Positions 6,370-14,232 of a stretch of DNA of 18,375 nucleotides are shown piece by piece (position 1 is the stretch's first letter; each line of letters begins with the position of its first letter). The notes below the pieces were generated by a model. It ran no database searches and had not been told where the DNA came from. It saw only the letters and a list, made by a program, of their open reading frames with translations. The stretch spans positions 1 to 18,375 of the forward strand of contig JAGNUJ010000020.1 in assembly GCA_017987055.1 (NCBI GenBank), written 5' to 3'. This stretch comes from Giesbergeria sp. (GTDB lineage Bacteria; Pseudomonadota; Gammaproteobacteria; Burkholderiales; Burkholderiaceae_C). The position numbers were made by a program, and so were the translations under genes.

Positions 6370-8325
6370 TTAACGTGCTGGGCGTGCTGGGCGCTTGTGT
6401 GCATCGCCGCGCGGTGTGAAGGGCTTGCCGCCACCGGCACCGCCAGGGCCGCCAGCGCCGGGCTTAGAAAACGCTGGCTTGCGCGGGGCAAAGCTGTCGT
6501 TGTCACGGCGCGGGGCAAAGTCGCCACGGGCAGCGCCGCCGCCTTCGCCGCGCGGGGCAAACGCTGGACGTGGGCTGTCGCCAAACGCGGGCTTGCGCGC
6601 AGCAAAGCTGCGCTCGTCAGGACGGCCTTGGGTGCGTTGGCGGTCATTGAAGCCGCTGGCGCCGCCGAAGCTGCGCTCACCGCGGTCGCTGCGGTCACGG
6701 TCGCCGCCGAAGCCGCCGCCGCCACCAAATCCACCACGGTCACCGCCGCCGAAGCCGCGTGCGCCACCACCGCCGCCGAAGCCGCCACGGTCACCGCTGC
6801 CGCCAAACTTGCCACGCGGCGCACCACGGCCACCGCCGCCAAAGTCACCTTGTGGACGGCTGCCGCCCTGTGGGAAACGCTGCACTGGCTCCAAGCCCGG
6901 AATCACTTCCGCCTTGAACTGCTGGTGGCTGTAGCCTTCGATGTCGAAAATCTTGCGGCGATCGCGAAATTCAGCAAACGTAATGGCCAGACCATCGCGG
7001 CCTGCGCGGCCGGTACGGCCAATGCGGTGGGTGTAGTCCTCAGCCTTCATCGGCAGGCCGTAGTTGAAAACGTGGGTCACGGTGGGCACGTCAATGCCGC
7101 GTGCGGCCACGTCAGTCGCCACCAAAATTTGCACTTGGCCTTCGCGCAGTGCCATCAGGCGGCGGTTGCGCAGGCCTTGGCTCAAAGCGCCGTGCAGGGC
7201 GACGGCGCTAAAGCCTTCTTGTTGCAAGTCAGCGGCCAAACCGTCGCACTCCACTTGGGTGCTGGCAAAGACGATGGCTTGGTTGATGGTGGTGTCGCGC
7301 AACCAGTGGTCGAGCATCTTGCGCTTGTGCTGTGCGTTGTCCGCCCAGTACAGCACTTGCTTGATGTTGGCGTGCTTTTCGTGCGGGGTGTCAATTTGAA
7401 TCTTCTTGACCGAGGTGCCACCGTCACGCATCACGCGCATGGCCAGCTGCTGGATGCGCGGCGCAAAGGTGGCGCTGAACATCATGGTTTGCTTGCGCTG
7501 GCTGGTCAGTTGGTTGATGTCGGCCAAGTCGTCCGAGAAGCCCAAGTCGAGCATACGGTCGGCCTCGTCCACCACCAAGAACTGCACCTTGTCGAGCTTG
7601 ATTTGCATCGAGCGCTGCAGGTCAAGCAAACGACCGGGAGTAGCCACCACCAAGTCAGCGTTTTGCAGCTTGGCAATTTGCAACTGGTAAGGCATACCGC
7701 CGACCACGTTGGCCACGCGCAGGCCACGGGCGTGCTTGACCAAGTCGATAGCGTCGTGCGCCACTTGCTGGGCCAGCTCGCGGGTGGGGCAAACAATCAG
7801 CGCGCCGGGAACGGCGGGCTTGAAGTTGCGTTGGTTGGTCGGGTCTTTGCGTTTGGCGCGCTTAGGCGGCGCTTCGCCACGGGCAATAGCGTCGGCGACC
7901 GACTTTTCAAACTCAGCGCGGGCTTCGGCTTCGGCTTCGGCTTGTTGGCGAATCAGCGTGTGCAGCACGGGCAATAAAAAAGCGGCGGTCTTACCGCTAC
8001 CGGTCTGGCTAGAAACCATCAGGTCGATAAAACGGCTGCCTTCAGCGCCAGCGCCCATTGCCAAAGGAATGGCTTGGCTTTGCACACTGGTCGGCTGGGT
8101 GTAGCCCAGGTCGGCCACGGCTTGTACCAGCTCAGGTGCCAAGCCCAGCTCGATAAAGCCGTTGGGCTTTTCGGTCACGGCCATGTTGTCGGCTTCGTCA
8201 GAGGCGGCAGCAGCTGCGGCGATGGCAGCGACAGCATTAATGGCGCTGTGCACAGCAACGTCAGCGGTGGCAATAGAGGAGTCGGCAGGCGCGAAATCGC
8301 CCTGCACTTGGAAAGTGTCAGTCAT
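6370..8325 (-). CDS. DEAD-box ATP-dependent RNA helicase with Gly/Arg-rich tail (RhlE-like)
   Basis: A 651-residue RNA helicase. In order: Ala-rich leader (1-50), Q-motif region GFIELGLAPELVQAVADLGY (56-75), motif I SQTGSGKT (106-113), a charged insert rich in Ala/Glu/Lys (about 127-170), PTRELAQQ (180-187), TPGR (229-232), DEAD (253-256), SAT (284-286), the second RecA domain with LVATDVAARGID (401-412) and HRIGRTGRAGR (433-443), then a ~150-residue Gly/Arg/Phe/Asp-rich low-complexity tail that probably binds RNA non-specifically. Such proteins act in rRNA assembly and mRNA decay, often at low temperature. RhlE-like is a best guess from the motif spacing and tail. The start has only a weak GAGAAA site; an in-frame ATG at residue 48 would remove the Ala-rich leader and cannot be excluded. 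Confidence 0.93.
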   Translation of the reverse strand: MTDTFQVQGDFAPADSSIATADVAVHSAINAVAAIAAAAAASDEADNMAVTEKPNGFIELGLAPELVQAVADLGYTQPTSVQSQAIPLAMGAGAEGSRFIDLMVSSQTGSGKTAAFLLPVLHTLIRQQAEAEAEARAEFEKSVADAIARGEAPPKRAKRKDPTNQRNFKPAVPGALIVCPTRELAQQVAHDAIDLVKHARGLRVANVVGGMPYQLQIAKLQNADLVVATPGRLLDLQRSMQIKLDKVQFLVVDEADRMLDLGFSDDLADINQLTSQRKQTMMFSATFAPRIQQLAMRVMRDGGTSVKKIQIDTPHEKHANIKQVLYWADNAQHKRKMLDHWLRDTTINQAIVFASTQVECDGLAADLQQEGFSAVALHGALSQGLRNRRLMALREGQVQILVATDVAARGIDVPTVTHVFNYGLPMKAEDYTHRIGRTGRAGRDGLAITFAEFRDRRKIFDIEGYSHQQFKAEVIPGLEPVQRFPQGGSRPQGDFGGGGRGAPRGKFGGSGDRGGFGGGGGARGFGGGDRGGFGGGGGFGGDRDRSDRGERSFGGASGFNDRQRTQGRPDERSFAARKPAFGDSPRPAFAPRGEGGGAARGDFAPRRDNDSFAPRKPAFSKPGAGGPGGAGGGKPFTPRGDAHKRPARPAR

Positions 8326-8606
8326 GTATTTTTTCTCACACGAAAGCGAACGCTAGCGCAGCTAGCGGTGGCATCGTCAATGGTTAAAAAACATCAACCA
8401 TCAAACGAAACCTGCACTGGCAGTGGCCGGTGCGGCTGGGCATTTGGTGCGAACTGTGCAAAGCAGCAAATTAAATTTGCTTTTAGCTTTTGATGTTCGC
8501 TGAGACCCGGCGTGTGAGGGGAGATGCGCAATCTGCACAGCATTGTGCGGTGCAGCGCTGGATTATGGCATGAATTGGGGTTTTCCCGCAACCCCCTTGG
8601 TGTCAA
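8326..8606 (-). promoter_or_regulatory. Intergenic leader between orn and helicase gene, with a small hairpin
   Basis: The 281 bases hold no gene I can support. CGCTAG at 8351-8356 pairs with CTAGCG at 8362-8367 about 25 bases before the helicase start, so a small hairpin would sit just upstream of its ribosome site. An A/T-rich stretch at about 8468-8495 is a plausible promoter location for the helicase, with an unusually long leader if so. Cold-induced helicase genes often have long leaders; whether this one does is unproven. Confidence 0.35.
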
Positions 8607-9242
8607 TTACAACGCAAATAACTGCGCGCGGTAGTGCGCCAGCTCGTCAATCGACTCGTAAACATCGGCCAGAGCGGTGTGTTTTTGTGCTTTCTTAAAG
8701 CTCGAATACGCCGCTGGCTTCCAGCGCTTGGACAATTCTTTCAGCGTGCTGACATCCACGTTGCGGTAGTGAAAAAACGCTTCCAGCTTGGGCATGTACA
8801 GCGCCAAAAAGCGCCGATCTTGGCCAATGCTGTTGCCGCACAGTGGCACTTTGCCCTTGGGGATGTAGCGCTTTAAAAACTGCAAAATTTGCTCTTGTGC
8901 CTGCTCTTCAGTGATCGTCGAGGCTTTGACTTTTTCAATCAAACCGGTGCGGCCGTGCGTGCCTTTATTCCATGCGTCCATCTGGCCGAGCAGCTCGTCC
9001 GACTGGTGAATCACCAGCACCGGGCCTTCGGTCGGCGACTCTAAATTGGGCCCAGTGACGACCAAGGCAATTTCGATGATGCGTTCTTTTTGCGGATTGA
9101 GGCCGGTCATTTCGCAATCGAGCCAGACCAAGTTTTGATCCGATTTGGCCAACACCGGCGCCGCAGTGGGCGCGGGTATCGATGCAGATTCAGGGGCAGA
9201 AACGGCAGAAGAAATGGGGGATAAAAGGGAGATTTCGGACAT
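8607..9242 (-). CDS. orn: Oligoribonuclease
   Basis: A 3'-5' exoribonuclease of the DEDDh family that clears di- to pentanucleotides, including pGpG from cyclic-di-GMP breakdown. The DEDDh motifs are visible: WLDCEMTGL with the first Asp/Glu pair, [12 protein letters not shown], the [15 protein letters not shown] block, and the final [16 protein letters not shown] with catalytic His and Asp. From the ATG at 9242 the protein is 211 residues, longer than the usual ~180 because of a ~35-residue Ser/Ala/Pro-rich N-terminal extension before [13 protein letters not shown]. An ATG three codons upstream is equally possible; neither has a strong ribosome site. It is divergent from the M48 protease gene with about 37 bases between starts. 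Confidence 0.94.
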   Translation of the reverse strand: MSEISLLSPISSAVSAPESASIPAPTAAPVLAKSDQNLVWLDCEMTGLNPQKERIIEIALVVTGPNLESPTEGPVLVIHQSDELLGQMDAWNKGTHGRTGLIEKVKASTITEEQAQEQILQFLKRYIPKGKVPLCGNSIGQDRRFLALYMPKLEAFFHYRNVDVSTLKELSKRWKPAAYSSFKKAQKHTALADVYESIDELAHYRAQLFAL

Positions 9243-9279
9243 GCGCGCCATTGTCGCTGATGCCCTACACTCGCGCCTC

Positions 9280-10611
9280 ATGCCTGAAATGCCTGTGGCG
9301 CTACCCGCCTCCTTCCCCCCTTCGCTGGCCATGACTTTGGCTTTTCTCGTCGCCCTCGTCTTGGGTTTGCTGCTGAAATTTTGGCTGGCCTCGCGCCAAA
9401 TTCGCCATGTAGCGCGCCACCGCAACGCGGTGCCAACCGCTTTTGCCCAGCGCATCACGCTGCAAGCGCACCAAAAAGCCGCCGACTACACCATCACCAA
9501 AGCGCGCTTTAGCCTGCTAGAAATGGCGCTCGGCGCTGCCGTCTTGGTGGGCTGGACGGTGCTGGGCGGCCTCGACCTGCTGAACCAATGGCTGCTTGGC
9601 CTGCTGGGCGCGGGCATGGCGCAGCAACTGGCGCTGCTGGTGGCATTTGTGTTGATTAGTAGCCTGATTGACCTGCCCAGCACGCTGTACCAAACCTTTG
9701 TGATTGAGCAGCGCTTTGGCTTTAACCAAATGACGCTGCGCCTGTGGCTGGGCGACCTGCTCAAATCCGCGCTGGTTGGCGCGCTGATTGGCCTGCCCAT
9801 TGCCGCGCTGATGCTGTGGCTGATGGGCGCGGCTGGCTCGCTGTGGTGGCTGTGGGCGTGGGCAGTGTGGATGGGCTTTAACCTGCTGCTGATGGTGGTG
9901 TATCCGACGTTTATCGCGCCGCTGTTCAACAAATTTCAGCCGCTGGAAGACGAATCGCTCAAAGCGCGCGTCACTGCCCTGATGCAGCGCTGCGGCTTTG
10001 CCGCCAAGGGCTTGTTTGTGATGGACGGCAGCCGGCGCAGTGCGCACGCCAACGCCTATTTCACCGGCTTTGGCGCGGCCAAACGGGTGGTGTTTTACGA
10101 CACGCTGCTGCGCCAACTCTCGCCGGGCGAGGTCGAAGCAGTGCTGGCGCACGAGCTGGGCCACTTCAAGCACCGCCACATCGTGCGCCGCATGGTGCTG
10201 CTGTTTGCGCTGAGCTTGGCCGGCTTTGCGCTGCTGGGCTGGCTGATGCTGCAGCCGTGGTTTTACAGCGGTCTGGGCGTGCGCCCGAGCTTGTCGCTGC
10301 TGGTGTCCTACATGCCGGGCACGCCCAATGATGCGCTGGCTTTAATCCTGTTTTTGCTGGTGGTGCCGGTGTTTACCGTGTTTTTGGGACCGCTGTTTGC
10401 CGGCCTGTCGCGCCGCGATGAGTTTCAGGCCGACGCCTACGCGGCGGCGCAGGCCGATGGCGCAAACTTGGCCTCGGCGCTGCTCAAGCTGTACCAAGAC
10501 AACGCCGCCACGCTGACCCCCGACCCGCTGTATGTGCGGTTTTATTACTCGCACCCACCCGCCAACGAGCGTTTAGCCCGCCTGCCAACGCCCCTTGGGC
10601 CTGATTTATGA
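9280..10611 (+). CDS. M48-family zinc endopeptidase, Ste24/CAAX-prenyl-protease-like
   Basis: A 443-residue integral-membrane metalloprotease from the ATG at 9280. The zinc motif HELGH lies at 291-295 and the third ligand is Glu381 in DEFQADAYA. Several hydrophobic segments precede the catalytic part (about 17-35, 85-105, 120-140, 160-215) and two flank it (about 305-335, 350-380), the Ste24 layout and larger than HtpX (~290 aa). Bacterial members are thought to take part in membrane-protein quality control; no prenylated substrate is implied. In-frame alternative starts are 9241, 9289 and 9331; the last begins directly at the first membrane helix and matches relatives I recall best, so the start is uncertain. 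Its stop overlaps the phhB start (ATGA), making it first of a three-gene operon. Confidence 0.92.
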   Translation: MPEMPVALPASFPPSLAMTLAFLVALVLGLLLKFWLASRQIRHVARHRNAVPTAFAQRITLQAHQKAADYTITKARFSLLEMALGAAVLVGWTVLGGLDLLNQWLLGLLGAGMAQQLALLVAFVLISSLIDLPSTLYQTFVIEQRFGFNQMTLRLWLGDLLKSALVGALIGLPIAALMLWLMGAAGSLWWLWAWAVWMGFNLLLMVVYPTFIAPLFNKFQPLEDESLKARVTALMQRCGFAAKGLFVMDGSRRSAHANAYFTGFGAAKRVVFYDTLLRQLSPGEVEAVLAHELGHFKHRHIVRRMVLLFALSLAGFALLGWLMLQPWFYSGLGVRPSLSLLVSYMPGTPNDALALILFLLVVPVFTVFLGPLFAGLSRRDEFQADAYAAAQADGANLASALLKLYQDNAATLTPDPLYVRFYYSHPPANERLARLPTPLGPDL

Positions 10612-10949
10612 CAAAATTTGCATCAAAACAGGCTCTAGCCCAATCAATACGTGCGCTAACAGCTATTGAAATAGAAGCAAAAATAGCGGCATTCGACGGT
10701 TGGCGCTTACAGGGTGAAGGCGCAAATCAAGCCATCGAAAAAACCTACCGCTTCGCCAACTATTACCAGACCATCGCCTTCGTCAACGCCGTGGCCTTTA
10801 TTGCCCACGCGCAAGACCACCACCCGGATTTATCGGTGCATTACGACCGCTGCGTGGTGCGTCTGCAAACGCACGCCGCCGCCGGTGTGTCGGAACGGGA
10901 TGTAGATTGCGCAGCGCGCTTTGATGCATTAGAGAGCTTGACCCCATGA
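10608..10949 (+). CDS. phhB: Pterin-4a-carbinolamine dehydratase
   Basis: A 113-residue 4a-hydroxytetrahydrobiopterin dehydratase, which recycles the pterin cofactor used by phenylalanine hydroxylase. The family signature is present: ..GW.. followed by IEKTYRFANYYQTIAFVNAVA, then the AQDHHPDLSVHYDRCVVRLQTH block with the HHPD active-site signature, and SERDVDCAARFD at the end. It overlaps the protease stop and the rsgA start by 4 bases each (ATGA). No phenylalanine hydroxylase gene is in the window. Odd point: codons 9-20 are written by a copy of the dispersed repeat, giving an N-terminus (KQALAQSIRALTAIEIE) partly repeat-derived, although LTA.EIEAK still fits a normal start of this family. 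Confidence 0.93.
   Translation: MTKFASKQALAQSIRALTAIEIEAKIAAFDGWRLQGEGANQAIEKTYRFANYYQTIAFVNAVAFIAHAQDHHPDLSVHYDRCVVRLQTHAAAGVSERDVDCAARFDALESLTP
10629..10687 (+). repeat. Dispersed 34-base repeat, copy 4 (inside phhB)
   Basis: Unit at 10633-10666: CTCTAGCC, 6-base spacer, and the 20-mer with a single mismatch (GCTAACAGC for GCTAGCAGC). It covers phhB codons 9-20 and is as well conserved as the intergenic copies. Confidence 0.78.
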
Positions 10950-11905
10950 ATACCAACCAACGCAGCACGCTGCAACCCGGTCTGGTCGTCGCCAGCCACG
11001 GCCGCCATTGCATGGTCGAGTCGCCCGATGGCACCCGGCGCATTTGCCATCCGCGTGGTAAAAAAAGCCAAGCCGTTGTCGGCGACCAAGTGCTGTGGCA
11101 AGCCGCGCCCGCCGGCCAAGGGCACGAGGGCACGATCGAGAAAGTGCAAGAGCGGCGCAATCTGTTCTATCGCCAAGACGAAATCCGCACCAAGTCGTTT
11201 GCCGCCAACCTTGACCAAGTGCTGATTTTGATTGCCGCCGAGCCGGTGTTTTCTGAGAGCCAACTCGCCCGCGCGCTGATTGCGGCCGAAGCCGCGCACA
11301 TCACCCCGCTGATTGCACTGAACAAAACCGACTTGGTCGAGCCGTTTGCCCGCGCTTGGGAGCGGCTGCTGCCGTATCGCCACATGGCCCGCGCCGACGG
11401 TCAGCACCACTACGGGGTGTTGGCGCTCTCGCTGACTGCCTCCGGCGAAGTCGATCGCGAGGTGTTGATGCAACACCTGCGCGGCAAAACCACGCTGGTG
11501 CTGGGGCCGTCTGGCTCGGGCAAAAGCACGCTGATCAACCTGATGGTGCCCGGCGCTACGGTGTTGACCAACGAAATTTCGCAGGCGCTCAATTCGGGCA
11601 AGCACACCACCACCAGCACCTCGCTGTATTGGGTCGATGCAGAGCGCACCACCGCGCTGATTGATTCGCCGGGCTTTCAAGAATTTGGCCTGCAACACAT
11701 CGCGCCGATGCAGCTGGCCGGCTGCATGCCCGACATTGCCGCGCACGCCAGCGCCTGCAAGTTTTACAACTGCACCCACCTGCACGAGCCGGGTTGTGGC
11801 GTGCTAGAAACGATGAAAAACGGCTCTAGCCCAGCAGACATAAGCGCTAACCGCTATAAAATTTACAGTGATTTGTTTGCCGAGCTGGGGCAGACACGCT
11901 ACTAA
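10946..11905 (+). CDS. rsgA: Ribosome small-subunit-dependent GTPase A
   Basis: A 319-residue circularly permuted GTPase that checks late 30S ribosome assembly. An N-terminal OB-fold (about 8-85) is followed by the permuted G domain: NKTD (126-129, G4) precedes the P-loop GPSGSGKST (187-195, G1) and DSPG (240-243, G3). The zinc cluster is Cys271, Cys276, His278 and Cys284 in CKFYNCTHLHEPGC. Length is normal for the family. The start overlaps the phhB stop (ATGA), so it is third in the operon and translationally coupled. The C-terminal helix region from residue 293 on is encoded by a degenerate dispersed repeat. The convergent CobD-like gene ends 4 bases away and I see no terminator between them. 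Confidence 0.96.
   Translation: MNTNQRSTLQPGLVVASHGRHCMVESPDGTRRICHPRGKKSQAVVGDQVLWQAAPAGQGHEGTIEKVQERRNLFYRQDEIRTKSFAANLDQVLILIAAEPVFSESQLARALIAAEAAHITPLIALNKTDLVEPFARAWERLLPYRHMARADGQHHYGVLALSLTASGEVDREVLMQHLRGKTTLVLGPSGSGKSTLINLMVPGATVLTNEISQALNSGKHTTTSTSLYWVDAERTTALIDSPGFQEFGLQHIAPMQLAGCMPDIAAHASACKFYNCTHLHEPGCGVLETMKNGSSPADISANRYKIYSDLFAELGQTRY
11821..11868 (+). repeat. Dispersed 34-base repeat, copy 5 (inside rsgA, degenerate)
   Basis: Unit at 11824-11857: exact CTCTAGCC, 6-base spacer, and a 20-mer with six mismatches to the consensus, the most diverged copy. The order and spacing of the two blocks are kept and the following A/T-rich bases also resemble the tails of the other copies. 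It encodes about residues 293-304 of RsgA. Confidence 0.6.
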
Positions 11906-11909
11906 GCGC

Positions 11910-12896
11910 TCAGCCCAGTAGCCGCGCCAGCGTCAGGAGCGCCAGCAGCAGCATCCACACCACCACCGAGCGCCAGACCAGCCCGACCACGCTGCGCAGG
12001 TGGCCGACTTCGGGCTCACGCCCCGGGGTGCCAGCGCTGTTGCCCACGCTGGCATCGACGGTAAAACCTTGCTGCGCCAACCCATCGACGCGCGCGTTCA
12101 AAGCCTCGCCGCCCAAGCGCACATTCAGCGCGCCGGCGGTGGCGGCCAGCACCACGCCGTCGTTGTCGTTGGGAAAGTGCTGCGCGTGGAAGCGCCAGCC
12201 ATCAATCGCCTCTTCAAAGCTGCCGACCATCGCAAAGCACAGCGCCGTTAAGCGCGCCGGTAGCCAATCAACCACCATCCACGCTTTGGCCGCCGCCGCT
12301 TGCAGCACCACGCTGGCGCGCTGGACTTCGCTGGCGGGGCGCTCTTTCCAGTAGCGCGAGACAAATTCAGCCATGCGGTACAGCACGGCGCCTAGCGGCC
12401 CCAAACCCAGCGCAGCCAAGCCCGAATACCACGCCAGTACGCCAAACACATGGCGGTGCGAGGCCAGTGCCGAATACTCAATCACATGGCGCACCAGCGC
12501 GCTGCGCGGCAGTTCGCTGGCATCGACTTTTTGCCAATCGGCCAGCAATTGGCGTGCGCGGTTTTCATCGCCCTCTTCCAGCGCATCGCGCAAACCGGTG
12601 AAGTGGTGGCTGAATTGGCGAAAACCCAGCGTCAGATACAGCACCGCCACGTTCCACAGCACGGCAAATGGCCAGCCCAAGCCCCACAGCAGCCACCAGT
12701 GCACGCCCACAACCAACAGCGCTGGTACCAGCACGGCGGCGCTCCAAGCAATCCAAGCGTTGCGCGGCGTGCCCGCATCAAAATTGCGGCGAACCGACAC
12801 GCACCAAGCACGCAATCCGGCATGGATGGGGTTGCTGGCGGCCAGCGGACGCGCTTGCTCAATCAACAAGGCAAACAAGATGGCAAAGAAACTCAT
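11910..12896 (-). CDS. CobD/CbiB-like integral membrane protein
   Basis: A 328-residue membrane protein resembling the CobD/CbiB family (adenosylcobinamide-phosphate synthase). It begins with MSFFAILFALLIEQARPLA, has hydrophobic segments at about 52-95, 145-180 and a C-terminal anchor (about 305-326), and carries YRMAEFVSRYW and WLPARLTALCFAMVGS, which recall CbiB's YRM and WLPARLT motifs. No other cobalamin gene is nearby and the protein lacks an obvious full CbiB signature, so a role outside cobalamin synthesis is quite possible; AmpE-like proteins share this general shape. I chose ATG 12896; a TTG three codons upstream extends the frame to 12905. Neither has a clear ribosome site. It follows the NUDIX gene by ~70 bases in the same direction. 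Confidence 0.75.
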   Translation of the reverse strand: MSFFAILFALLIEQARPLAASNPIHAGLRAWCVSVRRNFDAGTPRNAWIAWSAAVLVPALLVVGVHWWLLWGLGWPFAVLWNVAVLYLTLGFRQFSHHFTGLRDALEEGDENRARQLLADWQKVDASELPRSALVRHVIEYSALASHRHVFGVLAWYSGLAALGLGPLGAVLYRMAEFVSRYWKERPASEVQRASVVLQAAAAKAWMVVDWLPARLTALCFAMVGSFEEAIDGWRFHAQHFPNDNDGVVLAATAGALNVRLGGEALNARVDGLAQQGFTVDASVGNSAGTPGREPEVGHLRSVVGLVWRSVVVWMLLLALLTLARLLG

Positions 12897-12966
12897 GGGG
12901 GGCAATGATAGCGATACAGCTTGAAAGGTCTGGTCACAGTGTCAGCGCTAGCCACAGCCCAGACGA

Positions 12967-13671
12967 TCAGGCGCGCATGAAGCGGTAAAAATTGCGCAAG
13001 ATGCCGGCGGTAGCACCCCAGATGAAGTGATTTTTGGCGCCGCTTTGGTAGGGCATAGCAAACCACTCACGCCGCACCCCTTGCCACTCCCACGCGTGGC
13101 GCTGGTGGTGCGCTGGATTAAGTAAAAAGGCCAACGGCACTTCAAAAATCTCGGCCACTTCGTACGGATTGGGGCGCAGTACGCAATCGGGCTGCACCAG
13201 CGCCACCACCGGCGAAATGATGAACGAGGAGGCGGTAGCGTAGGTTGGCAAAGTGCCCAGCACCTGCACAAAACGCGCGTCTAAGCCGACTTCTTCTTCG
13301 GCCTCGCGCAACGCGGTAGCGACGGGATTTGGGTCTTGCGGGTCAGCGCGGCCACCGGGAAAGGCGACTTGGCCGGAATGGGTCGATAAGTGCGCAGTGC
13401 GCTCGGTCAGCAGCACCATCGGCTGCTCGCGCATCACGATGGGCAGCAAGATGGATGCGTGCGCCGGCGGGCGCACGGAAAAGCTTTTTTCGCTCTCAAT
13501 CTCTGGCTGCCACAGCGGCGGCAGGGCAAAGCGCTGGCGCAGTGCATCGGGCGTTTGGGCCTCCACCGGCACCGCTGGCAAGTGCGTATCGACACCCAGC
13601 ACAGCCATCTGGCGCGGGTCGATGTTGGGTAGCGAGGATTGCGGCGGCGGCAATTTGGAGGAAGAGGACAA
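12967..13671 (-). CDS. NUDIX hydrolase, CoA-pyrophosphatase type
   Basis: A NUDIX enzyme of the CoA diphosphohydrolase (NudL/YeaB) type, expected to cleave CoA and its derivatives to phosphopantetheine and 3',5'-ADP. The subfamily signature LLTERTAHLSTHSGQVAFPGG runs directly into the NUDIX box, ending REAEEEVGL with the metal-binding glutamates. About 234 residues from TTG 13671. The only upstream in-frame ATG (13704) lies in the loop of the rplS terminator and is unlikely to be the true start; ATG 13608 is another option but would cut into conserved-looking sequence (NIDPRQ). No strong Shine-Dalgarno supports any choice. It lies downstream of the ribosomal operon but behind its terminator. 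Confidence 0.88.
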   Translation of the reverse strand: MSSSSKLPPPQSSLPNIDPRQMAVLGVDTHLPAVPVEAQTPDALRQRFALPPLWQPEIESEKSFSVRPPAHASILLPIVMREQPMVLLTERTAHLSTHSGQVAFPGGRADPQDPNPVATALREAEEEVGLDARFVQVLGTLPTYATASSFIISPVVALVQPDCVLRPNPYEVAEIFEVPLAFLLNPAHHQRHAWEWQGVRREWFAMPYQSGAKNHFIWGATAGILRNFYRFMRA

Positions 13672-13684
13672 AGTAAAAACCCAT

Positions 13685-13720
13685 AAAAAAACCGCTATCA
13701 GCATATCGCTGGTAGCGGTT
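13685..13720 (-). terminator. Rho-independent terminator of the rpsP-rimM-trmD-rplS operon
   Basis: Read on the minus strand, a 13-base stem (AACCGCTACCAGC with GCTGATAGCGGTT, one G-U pair) with a 5-base loop is followed by a run of seven T. It begins about 44 bases after the rplS stop. Confidence 0.9.
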
Positions 13721-13763
13721 GGGCGCGCTTGAAAACCGAAGTTCTCAAGCGAGAGCGCAGTCT

Positions 13764-14177
13764 TTACGCGCCAGCCACGGGTGCTGCGGCGGCTGCTGCA
13801 GCAACGGCCTTCTTGTTGACGCGCTGTGGCAGCTTTTCTTTGATACGTGCCGACTTGCCGCTGCGCTCGCGCAGGTAGTACAACTTGGCGCGGCGCACGT
13901 CACCACGGCGCTTGACTTCGATCTTGGCGATCAGTGGGCTGTAGGTTTGGAACGTACGCTCCACGCCTTCGCCGCTGGACATTTTGCGCACGGTGAAGCC
14001 GCTGTTGAGGCCACGGTTGCGCTTGGCAATCACGACACCTTCGTAGGCTTGAACGCGCTTGCGTGCGCCTTCAACCACGTTGACGCTCACGATGATCGTG
14101 TCGCCGGGTGCAAATTCAGGCAGGGTTTTGCCAAGGCGGGCAATTTCTTCCGCTTCGAGGGTTTGAATCAGGTTCAT
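13764..14177 (-). CDS. rplS: 50S ribosomal protein L19
   Basis: L19 at the 30S-50S interface of the ribosome. From ATG 14177 the protein is 137 residues starting [15 protein letters not shown]. The family core [41 protein letters not shown], then [11 protein letters not shown] and [23 protein letters not shown] are all present. It is longer than E. coli L19 (115 aa) because of an Ala-rich tail ([16 protein letters not shown]). An upstream TTG (14189) is in frame but ATG 14177 matches the family start. It is last in the operon, separated from trmD by 132 bases containing an inverted repeat, and ends at its own terminator. Confidence 0.97.
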   Translation of the reverse strand: MNLIQTLEAEEIARLGKTLPEFAPGDTIIVSVNVVEGARKRVQAYEGVVIAKRNRGLNSGFTVRKMSSGEGVERTFQTYSPLIAKIEVKRRGDVRRAKLYYLRERSGKSARIKEKLPQRVNKKAVAAAAAAAPVAGA

Positions 14178-14232
14178 GTTGTCATTCAACGATCATGTCC
14201 GCGCCATAAGTGGCAGCGTCGGGATTGACGTT

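Noticed and set aside
6420..6860. Apparent tandem repeats of GCCGCC/CCACCG that might suggest a repeat array or CRISPR.
   Set aside because: They are the codons of the helicase's Gly/Arg-rich tail; there are no regular spacers.
6397..7977. A 526-codon open frame on the plus strand opposite the helicase gene.
   Set aside because: It mirrors the GC-rich codon bias of the helicase, which has all DEAD-box motifs. The antisense translation is Ala/Val/His-rich without recognisable domains, and it has no ribosome site.
8394..8606. A 70-codon minus-strand frame in the orn-helicase spacer.
   Set aside because: No ribosome site and a composition (Pro/Leu/His/Cys/Asn scattered) that does not look selected.
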